A stretch of 7,959 bases of DNA from Roseimaritima sp. (GCA_007124075.1 SLFV01000129.1:1-7959); one strand, 5' to 3'. Shown: positions 1 to 6,717, counted from the first letter of the stretch. The notes: generated by a model from the letters alone, not told the origin. Translations and numbers: made by a program.

Positions 1-971
1 TCCGAATCCAGTTTTTCAATCTGCTTTAAAAAAACCTTCGCCGCCGGAGTCCTTCGATCAGCCTGAGGTTGCAAGCAGGCCATGATCGCCCGCCCAAGCA
101 CTGGGTGCAAGTCGGGTCGCAGCTCGAATATATCGCGTGGTGGATGCGTATCGTGTTGGAGCGCGGCCTTACCCGATGTGTCGATAACTTCCCAGGGAAA
201 TTGGAACGTCGTCAAGCAGTAGCAGGTAACCCCGAACGAGAAAATATCCAAGCGTTTGTCGGTCGCCTTGCGTCGGACCACCTCGGGAGACATGTACAGC
301 GGCGTCCCCGTCCGGTTACCGGGCTGCATGAACGGCGGGGTTGCGGGCACAGTCAGCCCGAAATCAATCAGCTTTAACCCCTCCAACTCCGGTAAGCAGA
401 TGAAATTACGCGGGCAGATGTCGCGGTGAATGAACTCCATACTGTGAACATACGCAATCGCTTCGGCCATTTGTCGAATCAGATTCAACCGCTTACCGAT
501 CAACTGCTGATGATCCGCATTTTGAACCACGTGTTGGAGGTTTGGCCCTGAAACGTATTCCACGACCAAATAGCGTTGGCCACGCGTCGTTTCGCCATGT
601 TCGTAGGTCTCCATGACTCGGGGATGCACCATTTGCATCGCAATCTCCCCCTCCGACGGCTTTTTCAGTCCCTTGAACCTAGCCTCGAAGATGGCGACCT
701 TTTCGGGGTCACAGATTTTCACGCCGACGATTTCTTTACGTACACGATCTCGAGCGACGTAGAAGTTGCCCATCGTCCCCGTGACCGACGACCGCAGACG
801 TTCAAACCTCGTCTCGATGTTGCAGCGAGTTCGGGCCGCTGCGGTGCTGCGTTTGGAGGGCACCGTCACTTTGCTTTTCTTTGGCGCACTGCTTGAATCG
901 CTTTTCCCGCTCGTGGTGTCGTCGGCGTGCTTACTGCCCAGCAAACCCTTCAGCTTGTCAAACAACTCCAT
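1..971 (-). CDS. Serine/threonine protein kinase (3' end beyond window)
   Basis: 323 residues are visible; the C-terminus lies beyond the left edge. Translating the minus strand from the ATG at 971 gives a Lys/Ser-rich N-terminal stretch (residues 1-50) and then a protein kinase domain. Visible motifs are a nucleotide loop GTMGNFYVA (65-73), the VAIK-type lysine in GVKI (Lys85), an alpha-C glutamate (Glu107 or Glu109), the catalytic loop HRDICPRN (182-189), DFG (203-205), and GTPLYMSPE (222-230) as activation segment and P+1 loop. The subdomain IX Asp is in DIFSFGV (Asp242). Lys85, Asp184, Asn189 and Asp203 are present, so activity is plausible. The usual Ser/Thr-kinase lysine of HRDxK is Cys186, which is odd. 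The start follows the accD stop by two bases (TAG-CC-ATG), with GGGAAG just upstream, so translation is probably coupled to accD. The first glycine of the GxGxxG loop is also replaced. Any sensor or membrane domain would lie outside the window. Substrate unknown. Confidence 0.9.
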   Translation of the reverse strand, partial: MELFDKLKGLLGSKHADDTTSGKSDSSSAPKKSKVTVPSKRSTAAARTRCNIETRFERLRSSVTGTMGNFYVARDRVRKEIVGVKICDPEKVAIFEARFKGLKKPSEGEIAMQMVHPRVMETYEHGETTRGQRYLVVEYVSGPNLQHVVQNADHQQLIGKRLNLIRQMAEAIAYVHSMEFIHRDICPRNFICLPELEGLKLIDFGLTVPATPPFMQPGNRTGTPLYMSPEVVRRKATDKRLDIFSFGVTCYCLTTFQFPWEVIDTSGKAALQHDTHPPRDIFELRPDLHPVLGRAIMACLQPQADRRTPAAKVFLKQIEKLDS

Positions 972-973
972 GG

Positions 974-1876
974 CTACTTCCCGCAGTAATCAATTGCCTG
1001 AGCAATCTCGCTCTTTAAACGCTCACGCGTCACGATACGATCGATGTAGCCATGCTGAAGCAGAAATTCGCTTGTTTGAAAATCTTTGGGTAGTTCGATC
1101 CCGATCGTCGCCTTGATGGTTCGTGGGCCAGCAAACCCGATTAAGGCTTTGGGTTCAGCAAAAACTAGGTCGCCCAAGGAGGCAAAGCTTGCGGCAACGC
1201 CGCCCATGGTCGGGTTTGTTAGCACGCTAATGAACAAGCCACCCGCCTTGTCGTACCTCGCTAACGCGGCGGAGACCTTTGCCATTTGCATCAGAGACAG
1301 GATTCCCTCGTGCATTCTGGCACCACCTCCGGAACCACTGATAATGATCAGCGGTAGTACCTGTTCGGTGGCATGTTCGATCAGGCGCGTTAAACGTTCC
1401 CCGACAACCGACCCCATGCTGCCCATGATGAATGCTGAATCGGTTACCGCAAACGCCACTCGCCGCGCGCGGATCATCCCAGTTCCTGTCAATACCGCAT
1501 CGGTCAGTCCGGTCCTCTGCTGCTCGTCCACCAAACGCTCGCGATAGCGTCGCCGATCTGCAAATTCCAGCGGATCGGTCGGATGTAAATGATCGTCAAG
1601 CGGTTCAAACGTTCCCTCATCCAGAACTTGCTTGACCCGCTCTTGCGCTGAAACGTAGAAATGATGCCCACACAGCGGACAGACGTTGTTGCGTTGCGAG
1701 ACCTCGGTGTGAAACAAAGATGCTCGACAACTGGGGCACTTGATCCACAATCCTTCGGGCACGCCACGTTTTTTATTCACGACAGTTTCCGCCGCCACGG
1801 GCGAACTGTTGAGCGGATTCGCATCACGTTCGGGGTTTCCGTCTGAGGTTTCGGCTCTGGGCATGGATTCGATCAT
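974..1876 (-). CDS. accD: Acetyl-CoA carboxylase carboxyltransferase subunit beta
   Basis: AccD is the beta subunit of the carboxyltransferase, which with AccA moves the carboxyl group from biotin on AccB to acetyl-CoA to make malonyl-CoA, in the cytoplasm. From the ATG at 1876 the product is 300 residues, the family's usual size. It has an N-terminal four-cysteine zinc ribbon (KCPSC at Cys47/50, CPLCG at Cys66/69). A crotonase-type core follows with [22 protein letters not shown] (about 180-191), [28 protein letters not shown] (about 220-236) and [14 protein letters not shown], then [12 protein letters not shown]. The frame stays open upstream to a TTG at 1921, but that extension ([10 protein letters not shown]...) is not family-like. 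ATG 1876 or ATG 1864 is preferred, with no clear ribosome binding site for either. The SGSGGGARM loop seems one glycine longer than the E. coli SASGGARM. The stop is two bases from the kinase start. accA is not in the window. Confidence 0.96.
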   Translation of the reverse strand: MIESMPRAETSDGNPERDANPLNSSPVAAETVVNKKRGVPEGLWIKCPSCRASLFHTEVSQRNNVCPLCGHHFYVSAQERVKQVLDEGTFEPLDDHLHPTDPLEFADRRRYRERLVDEQQRTGLTDAVLTGTGMIRARRVAFAVTDSAFIMGSMGSVVGERLTRLIEHATEQVLPLIIISGSGGGARMHEGILSLMQMAKVSAALARYDKAGGLFISVLTNPTMGGVAASFASLGDLVFAEPKALIGFAGPRTIKATIGIELPKDFQTSEFLLQHGYIDRIVTRERLKSEIAQAIDYCGK

Positions 1877-2050
1877 TAAGACACAGCGGGAAAAATAGAA
1901 TGAGGGACAAGGTCGCCGCAAATTGCCTGGCCAGTGACGGCCAGACAGCAGACGGCACGCCCCTGAGTCTAGTGTAAATCAACTTAAGCTTTGTCCCCAG
2001 GTGTTTTCCAGATCGTTCACGTCATTTTGTCTGGCGGTTGGCTACTGATC

Positions 2051-2070
2051 GTCAATAGATGTCAATTGAT
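2051..2070 (+). repeat. Tandem 10-base repeat with palindromic core
   Basis: GTCAATAGAT is followed directly by GTCAATTGAT; the two copies differ at one position. The second copy contains the perfect palindrome TCAATTGA (2062-2069). The spacing of one helical turn, and overlap with the candidate -35 element of the downstream plus-strand gene, would suit a small operator. No regulator is identified, and so short a repeat could be chance. Confidence 0.35.
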
Positions 2071-2094
2071 TCTATGTAGTTGGTTCGCTAGATT
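2066..2094 (+). promoter_or_regulatory. Candidate sigma-70-like promoter for the GH10-like gene
   Basis: TTGATT (2066-2071) and TAGATT (2089-2094) are separated by 17 bases. Each hexamer matches the TTGACA/TATAAT consensus at 4 of 6 positions. It lies about 70 bases upstream of the ATG at 2162, in the right orientation. The match is modest, and planctomycete promoters are poorly defined, so this is only a candidate. Confidence 0.3.
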
Positions 2095-2161
2095 GGCGTT
2101 TCCGCTAGCAGGCATGTGAGTACAAATCAAGTCGAATTATTTACCAGCGAAATGAGAATGC

Positions 2162-3670
2162 ATGGGTCAGTTTCAGTTCAATATCCCCGAGAATTTACTT
2201 AGCGGCGGTATTCTGGGCAGCGATGGCAGTTTGTCTCAATCCGCTTACCTGTCGGGGATTGAAAACATTCCCTGGAAATCCGATTTGCACTTCGACGGGC
2301 ATTGCCTGCAGCTCCGGCGGCGTGTGGATGAATCAGGAAAGCTGATCGTTCCCTGGAATATACCAGGATACGGGCCGGTCATGCTGTCGACTTGCAGCCT
2401 TCGCCCCAATGGCGTGCCCTACCATTTGCCGTTGGAACTGGCCCGGGGAAGTTGCTACCGATTACGGTCGCAAGCCGATTATTGGCAGAGATCCGGCTTG
2501 AAGCTGTCAGACAACTTTCACAGCTTGCTGGACGAGGGAAGCCGTTATTTTCTGGACGCTGCGCAGCGTATGGCCCATCCCGATGCCTCCGGTGAAGATG
2601 CCGTGAAATCGATCCGCCATCTAGAAGCTGCCTCCGCCGATTTGATGGAATCGTACGCTGCTCAGGCGATCGCATTTCGCCGCGACCACGAAGGCCGCTT
2701 GGGATCACTGCTGGGAGCCGCCTTACCGGTGGGCACCCCCCCGTCACCGGAGCAAACCAGGCTGTACACGCAGGCCTTCAATGTTGCGGGCGTTCGATTG
2801 ACCTGGGCCGATGTTGAAACCGACGCAGGTCGATTGGATTTTGACGGGGTGGATGCTGTTTTTCGTTGGGCGGAGCAGAATGGGCTGCGAGTCATTGCGG
2901 GACCACTATTTGACTTTCAGGACAAACTGCTGCCGCATTGGCTGTATTTGCTGGAAGACAGGTTTGATGAATTGGTCGAAGCCATCTGCCGTTTCGCTCG
3001 CCAAGCGGTGGAGCGTTACGCCGGTTCGGTTCATTTATGGAATTGCGCAGCGGGGCTGAACACGCGCGGACCGATCGATCTGACGGAAGAACAAATCATG
3101 CGGTTGGCGGTGGAACTGCTGCAAGTTGTTCGGCAAACCGATCCGCGGACCCCGGTGATCATGTCCTTTGATCAACCCTTCGGTGAATACATGCGCGATA
3201 GCGAAAGTGCGATTTCGCCGATCCACTGCGCAGACGCCTTGATCCGCAGTCGCCTGGGGCTGACCGGAATCGGCTTGGAATTACGGATGAATTACAAGGA
3301 CATCGGGACCATGCCGCGAACGAACCTTGATTTTAGTCAGATGATTGATCGGTGGGCAATTCTAGGATTGCCGCTCATGTGCCAATTGACCGTGCCGGCG
3401 GGTAATCAAGCTGATGCACTGGCGTTACGCCCTGGTCGTTTGATGCAGTCTGACAGCCAAGTTACGGTAAGCGAAAAGGATCAGCTCCGAATCGGTGGCG
3501 GTTTCGTCCGCACGCTGCTTGCCAAGCATTACGTTCACGGCATTATTTGGGACGGATGGGATGATTCGCGACCACACGTTTTTCCTCACAGCGGGTTATT
3601 GGACCACCAAGGACAACCACGTCCGTTGCATGAATACTTGACACGGATGCGACGTGACTTCTTATTTTGA
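2162..3670 (+). CDS. GH10-like TIM-barrel protein, probable pseudoenzyme
   Basis: 502 residues with no signal peptide. Residues 1-130 look like a beta-rich N-terminal domain I do not recognise, followed by a helical stretch (about 130-175). From about 195 the protein follows glycoside hydrolase family 10 (xylanase) order. FNVAGVRLTWADVETDAG with LDFDGVDAVFRWAEQNG resembles the ENxMKW strand and following helix. RVIAGPLFDF...LPHWL (about 243-261) resembles the GHTLVW region. HLWNCAAGLN (291-300) sits where WDVVNE is expected, PLMCQLTV (404-411) where ITELD is expected, and HGIIWDGWDDSRP...GLLDHQGQPRPLHEYL near the C-terminus matches the GH10 ending. The acid/base Glu position is Gly298 and the nucleophile Glu position is Gln408, so ordinary hydrolase activity is unlikely. 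The ATG at 2162 has only weak purine-rich sequence upstream. The gene stands alone on this strand. It could be a carbohydrate-binding or structural protein; the GH10 placement is by motif only. Confidence 0.8.
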   Translation: MGQFQFNIPENLLSGGILGSDGSLSQSAYLSGIENIPWKSDLHFDGHCLQLRRRVDESGKLIVPWNIPGYGPVMLSTCSLRPNGVPYHLPLELARGSCYRLRSQADYWQRSGLKLSDNFHSLLDEGSRYFLDAAQRMAHPDASGEDAVKSIRHLEAASADLMESYAAQAIAFRRDHEGRLGSLLGAALPVGTPPSPEQTRLYTQAFNVAGVRLTWADVETDAGRLDFDGVDAVFRWAEQNGLRVIAGPLFDFQDKLLPHWLYLLEDRFDELVEAICRFARQAVERYAGSVHLWNCAAGLNTRGPIDLTEEQIMRLAVELLQVVRQTDPRTPVIMSFDQPFGEYMRDSESAISPIHCADALIRSRLGLTGIGLELRMNYKDIGTMPRTNLDFSQMIDRWAILGLPLMCQLTVPAGNQADALALRPGRLMQSDSQVTVSEKDQLRIGGGFVRTLLAKHYVHGIIWDGWDDSRPHVFPHSGLLDHQGQPRPLHEYLTRMRRDFLF

Positions 3671-3855
3671 GGCGTTTGCTCCGGCCTTGGCTTTTTTACA
3701 AAATCCATAAAAATTCCGCTCTTTACCTATTTCGCGTCCATGCGTTACCATGAGCTGCTATTGAAATGTGTCGCGGCAAATCGCTTCGATAGGTTCCCCG
3801 TGAACGATGTGCCAACGTCCCGAACGGGAAAGAAAAATCAAAAAGGAATGGACTC
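3671..3855 (+). promoter_or_regulatory. Intergenic leader of the 526-residue protein gene
   Basis: This 185-base gap has no coding signal. TTTACC (3722-3727) and TACCAT (3746-3751), 18 bases apart, are a weak promoter candidate. Two small inverted repeats follow: GTTC/GAAC around CCCGT (3793-3805) and TCCC/GGGA around GAAC (3818-3829). A clear Shine-Dalgarno AAAAGGA (3841-3847) lies 8 bases before the ATG at 3856, better than those of the neighbouring genes. No convincing terminator for the upstream gene is visible. Confidence 0.4.
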
Positions 3856-5436
3856 ATGGGCGGAGCCCCATTGCTGCTTGCAATCGCGGCCGTAACGGTC
3901 GATTATGGCTACCAACCTGATGGACGTGGTGGTGTCGAGTACATCGTTCAAGTAACGCAGGAAGAATTTGAGCATGTTCGCCAAGCGGGTGAATTCTCCA
4001 GTGCCATTGATCCAGAAGTTCGTGGTCGAGTCTCGCGAATCTTGATTCGGGTGGGCAATGGCAAGTTGCCCCGTGACGCCGGCCCTCCCCCCACCGACGA
4101 CGCATCTATCGCTGGTGCCCGTCCTTGGGATGCCACTGCCGATCATGCTTATGTGCCGCCTCCAGAGATGGTCAACCAAGCGGTCGGTGATGGTGATCAT
4201 GACGGGCAGGCGTCCATTCGCCTCTCCAAGCCGCAGGATTCGCCAAGCCTTGCCTTGCCGACCACAGCGCCTCAGGTTCGCGGTGCTTCGGATGATGCGT
4301 CCGCAGGACCCCGTGAGAGTCTCGATCGCGGTAGCCAGGGGCTGAGAAATGCGGCAGAGGCCGGTATCTTGGCCGCTCAGGGCACCGCTGATGCTTTAGC
4401 TGATCCACTACGGAGATTGGGCGGCGCATCAGCGGATGCTAGCACCACCCCTGCGCGTCAAATGAATTTCAATGGAGGCAGTGGAAATCAAGTCAGTGGT
4501 GGTAACGGCGGGTCTTCGACGACGGCCATTCCTAGAGGTCTTGGCGATACGCAACAAGATGGATTTGCAAGTGACTCGCCAGCAGCCTCGGCGCCCACCA
4601 CCGGTTCGCCACAAGGACAACGCCCCAATAATTGGCGATCGGAACCTTCGGCAAACTTGTCGATGCCCAGCACGGCTCCGCGGGAGGCGGGAGCAACCGC
4701 TGCGGCTGGGAATTTCGGCGCACCGCCGACGGGCATCGACGACCCCAGGATGCGAAGCAACGAAAATCCGTTTCCTGGCAGTGGCAATGCGGATCGTGTG
4801 GGCAGTTCGGCCGCGCCCACCCGCCAGCAGAACGTTGGTTTTAATCCTGCCACGACGCCGCCTGGGCAAAATATGCAGCCGTCACCACCGCAGTTCCAGG
4901 GGCAAGCATTTGAAAACTACGCTGCAGGCCAAGGCATAGCCACCGGCCCAAGTCAGGGCTTCGGAATGCAAGCGGGGCCCAACTATGGCAACGGAAATTT
5001 CGTGGGCCAGTACCCGGGCGGGGGTGGGGGCGGAAGTCCCGTTGGCTCTGTCAATGCGCCAGCCCCTTGGCAGCCAGCGCCGGAATCAACCAGGGCGGCC
5101 CCCTTCCCGCTCCGCCGCGAAGCCGACCTGCGATCCGCTTCTTCAACCTTCGATCCTGTGGCGTCGACCAGTTTGCTGGCTGATCGCAGTCGTGGCTCGC
5201 TTGCTACACGCACGGCCCAAGAAACGTTTCGGACGACGGCTAACTCCCGATTGGCAGATGACGAAAACCAAGCGCTCCCGCAGCAGGTCTTCAATGCGAT
5301 GCTGCTGCTATCTCTGGTTGCCAATGCTTACTTGATCATTCACATGTCGAAATTGATACAGCGGTACCGCGACCTACGAATTTCCTTGCGTTCTGCGACT
5401 GCGAATACGAATGCCCCCAAAGCCGCGACGATTTAA
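3856..5436 (+). CDS. Planctomycete-type low-complexity protein with C-terminal membrane anchor
   Basis: 526 residues, function unknown. Residues 5-14 are hydrophobic (PLLLAIAAVT) but lack a basic N-region, so a signal peptide is doubtful. Residues 15-73 (VDYGYQPDG, GGVEYIVQV, EVRGRVSRILIRVGNGKLPRD) form the only globular-looking part. I associate this kind of segment with many planctomycete proteins, from memory. Residues 75-475 are low complexity, rich in Pro, Gly, Ala, Ser, Asn and Gln, with a six-glycine run (388-393), and are probably disordered. A single membrane segment follows (about 478-497, VFNAMLLLSLVANAYLIIHM) with a basic tail (KLIQRYRDLRISLR). The positive-inside rule would put the tail in the cytoplasm and the bulk outside it. 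The start is well supported by AAGGA 8 bases upstream. The gene converges on the PSP1-like gene with 11 bases between stops. An envelope-associated role is possible but unproven. Confidence 0.85.
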   Translation: MGGAPLLLAIAAVTVDYGYQPDGRGGVEYIVQVTQEEFEHVRQAGEFSSAIDPEVRGRVSRILIRVGNGKLPRDAGPPPTDDASIAGARPWDATADHAYVPPPEMVNQAVGDGDHDGQASIRLSKPQDSPSLALPTTAPQVRGASDDASAGPRESLDRGSQGLRNAAEAGILAAQGTADALADPLRRLGGASADASTTPARQMNFNGGSGNQVSGGNGGSSTTAIPRGLGDTQQDGFASDSPAASAPTTGSPQGQRPNNWRSEPSANLSMPSTAPREAGATAAAGNFGAPPTGIDDPRMRSNENPFPGSGNADRVGSSAAPTRQQNVGFNPATTPPGQNMQPSPPQFQGQAFENYAAGQGIATGPSQGFGMQAGPNYGNGNFVGQYPGGGGGGSPVGSVNAPAPWQPAPESTRAAPFPLRREADLRSASSTFDPVASTSLLADRSRGSLATRTAQETFRTTANSRLADDENQALPQQVFNAMLLLSLVANAYLIIHMSKLIQRYRDLRISLRSATANTNAPKAATI

Positions 5437-5447
5437 CAAAATATGGC

Positions 5448-6002
5448 TTACGATTGGCTGCTGTGCTTCGTTTTGCAGATCGCTGCAGCAATGCAAACCG
5501 AACAGCCTCCACTGCATCCACCACCAGCTTTTTCGTCGGTTCCACAACCCGGCCCGCAACCTTCGGCTAGTAGTTTTGCAAAGTGTTTCGCTCCGACTTG
5601 GCTTTCGTATTCTTTGGCCAGCGTGTCGGTCAATTGCTGCACCTGCTCATCGATGGGTCCAAGGAAGTAAAACAACAGGGTGCGCCCATCAAATAACGGG
5701 TCAACGTCGATCAACGTGGCCTCGGAATTCATCTCTTGCAACCGCTGCTGGCAGCGTTGGACGGCGCGATGGCGATACCGATCCAAGCGGTCACGCAGCA
5801 ATTCGTCTTCCACCGTCGTGCGTCGCAGGATGGTACCCTCGGGAGCACCGGCAGATTCCATTTCACACCGCACGGTACCTAATTCCACTCCGCGTGGCGT
5901 TCTGCAGACAACCGCTTGGCCACGAGCATAGCTTGCCGTGGTTGCCGCCCCACAGTGAAACGTCGTTGCGAATGATCCGAAATAGACCAGGAAGTATTGC
6001 AT
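5448..6002 (-). CDS. PSP1/RicT-like protein with Cys-rich C-terminal tail
   Basis: 184 residues from the ATG at 6002, which begins the domain (MQYFLVYFGSFA). The frame remains open to a GTG at 6083, but that extension is basic and unlike the family. The PSP1 pattern is visible: TPRGVELGTV (35-44), LRRTTVEDE (59-67), then ALIDV-type strands in SEATLIDVDPLFDGRTLLFYFLG (about 93-115) and LTDTLAKEYESQVGAKHF. The tail carries six cysteines (149, 153, 163, 167, 170, 176) in EGCGPGC and GGCSGGCSVC arrangements. It replaces the longer C-terminus seen in Bacillus RicT (YaaT), which works with RicA and RicF in RNA maturation and carries Fe-S clusters. The tail may bind metal or an Fe-S cluster; that is inference. 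An A-rich leader (eight-A run, 6018-6011 on the minus strand) precedes the start and no Shine-Dalgarno is evident. No ricA or ricF is visible, so the exact role is open. Confidence 0.85.
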   Translation of the reverse strand: MQYFLVYFGSFATTFHCGAATTASYARGQAVVCRTPRGVELGTVRCEMESAGAPEGTILRRTTVEDELLRDRLDRYRHRAVQRCQQRLQEMNSEATLIDVDPLFDGRTLLFYFLGPIDEQVQQLTDTLAKEYESQVGAKHFAKLLAEGCGPGCGTDEKAGGGCSGGCSVCIAAAICKTKHSSQS

Positions 6003-6032
6003 ACTGTTTATTTTTTTTGGCCAGGTAATCCT

Positions 6033-6386
6033 ATGAGTAGTCCGCGACCGGTTCCTCCCGCAAACGCGATCATAACCCGTCACACCGTGCCCAACGCGCC
6101 GCTACTTCTTCCCGCAGATGCCTCGGAAGACTTCATCGTGCAGTTTAACCAAATTTACGCGTCTGTAGGGTTGCGGGTGGTCTTGCAGGGACACAGTTTG
6201 ACCTACGAACGAACGAACGACGACTTGAAAGCGATCCGGCCCCAATCTGACTTCATTGCTCCTCGCCGACTGGATCAAAATTTTCAGATGCATGCCGGGG
6301 ACGCAGTTGGCAAAACAATGCTTTCTTCTGATCAGGAAGAGCGTAATCAAACCCGCAACTGCGCAGAAAGTCCTCCGACGACGTAA
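6033..6386 (+). CDS. Possible small protein, 3' end antisense to the acetyltransferase gene
   Basis: 117 residues from the ATG at 6033; unrecognised and uncertain. In favour: AGGT at 6023-6026 gives a reasonable ribosome binding site, third codon positions up to 6252 are GC-rich by eye (roughly 60%), and residues such as SEDFIVQFNQIYASVGLRV read like an ordinary amphipathic protein. It would fill the otherwise empty 250 bases between two minus-strand genes. Against: the last 134 bases (6253-6386) are antisense to the well-supported GNAT coding region, and only 30 bases separate its start from the divergent PSP1-like start. I recognise no domain or membrane segment. If it is not real, 6003-6252 is simply the promoter region of the PSP1-like gene. 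Confidence 0.35.
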   Translation: MSSPRPVPPANAIITRHTVPNAPLLLPADASEDFIVQFNQIYASVGLRVVLQGHSLTYERTNDDLKAIRPQSDFIAPRRLDQNFQMHAGDAVGKTMLSSDQEERNQTRNCAESPPTT

Positions 6387-6717
6387 TCGCCAAAACCTCC
6401 AACACGCCTTGGTGTTGGGCTATTTCTAAGCACAATCGAACTAATTCTCTACCAACGCCCTGCGAGCGGAACGTTTTGTCAACGACAAGACACTGGATCT
6501 CTGCCAATTTGCGACTGTAGATTTCGACCGCGCAAAAACCAATGATTTGCTGGTTTGCTTCGGCAACAAATGCGTACCGCGTCAACTCCTCTACCTCCTT
6601 GACGCTACGGCGCAACAAGCGTTTTGCCAACACGTCCGGCTCGAGGAGTTGCATGATCTGTGCGACATCTTCCAATGTCGCGGCGCGGCAACAGACTTCG
6701 CAATGGAACTGGGTCAT
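6253..6717 (-). CDS. GNAT acetyltransferase, ArgA-like (probable amino-acid N-acetyltransferase)
   Basis: 154 residues forming a single GNAT domain, cytoplasmic. It starts RAATLEDVAQIMQLLEP, then has LLRRSVKEVEELTRYAFVAE, QQIIGFCAVEIY, and a strand-4/acetyl-CoA loop LAEIQCLVVD-KTFRSQGVGRELV with the pyrophosphate-binding R/Q-x-x-G-x-G at Arg84-Gly89. FLRSCGFDYALPDQKKALFCQLRPR follows near the C-terminus. The 'LRRS..E..' segment, the 'AEIQCLVV' strand and the 'LP..KK.L' ending resemble the acetyltransferase half of N-acetylglutamate synthase (ArgA), which makes N-acetylglutamate for arginine synthesis. It lacks the amino-acid-kinase half, like short stand-alone NAGS proteins. A different amine substrate cannot be excluded. 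Its ATG overlaps the aroDE stop (ATGA, 6717-6714), so the two are co-transcribed and probably translationally coupled. Confidence 0.85.
   Translation of the reverse strand: MTQFHCEVCCRAATLEDVAQIMQLLEPDVLAKRLLRRSVKEVEELTRYAFVAEANQQIIGFCAVEIYSRKLAEIQCLVVDKTFRSQGVGRELVRLCLEIAQHQGVLEVLAITSSEDFLRSCGFDYALPDQKKALFCQLRPRHASENFDPVGEEQ

Larger units (their letters stand above)
1877..2161. promoter_or_regulatory. Divergent intergenic region between accD and the GH10-like gene
   Basis: These 285 bases lie between two divergently read genes and should hold both promoters. I see no coding signal or RNA gene here. On the minus strand, a TACACT at 1976-1971 could be a -10 element for accD, but no good -35 sits in front of it. 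A GGCCAG direct repeat (1929-1934 and 1939-1944) includes the palindrome CTGGCCAG; its role is unknown. The plus-strand elements are listed separately. Confidence 0.6.

Noticed and set aside
69..896. Plus-strand ORFs of about 100 codons (69-377, 576-896)
   Set aside because: They lie antisense to the kinase gene, whose HRD, DFG and SPE motifs are clear on the minus strand; the plus-strand products are Arg/His-rich with no family resemblance.
1877..1921. TTG start for accD at 1921
   Set aside because: It adds 15 residues not resembling AccD, and ATG codons at 1876 and 1864 give the normal family length.
3671..3705. Possible terminator (GGCCTTGGCTTTTTT) after the GH10-like gene
   Set aside because: The only stem is GCC/GGC with a two-base loop, too weak to form a real hairpin despite the T run.
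3793..3829. Small inverted repeats upstream of the 526-residue gene as a riboswitch or attenuator
   Set aside because: Stems are only about 4 base pairs, and no known riboswitch motif is visible; noted in the intergenic entry only.
4429..4939. ORFs of 121-155 codons on both strands inside the 526-residue gene
   Set aside because: They are Arg-rich shadows caused by the GC-rich, low-complexity coding sequence of the longer plus-strand gene, which has the good ribosome binding site and a membrane segment.
5411..6028. 205-codon plus-strand ORF
   Set aside because: It is antisense to the PSP1/RicT-like gene, which has recognisable family motifs; the plus-strand product resembles nothing I know.
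6003..6083. GTG start at 6083 for the PSP1-like gene
   Set aside because: The 27-residue extension is basic and unlike the family, whose domain begins at the ATG at 6002.
6102..6350. 82-codon minus-strand ORF between the acetyltransferase and PSP1-like genes
   Set aside because: It overlaps the acetyltransferase on the same strand in another frame and has no ribosome binding site or family resemblance; the plus-strand ORF is the better candidate there.
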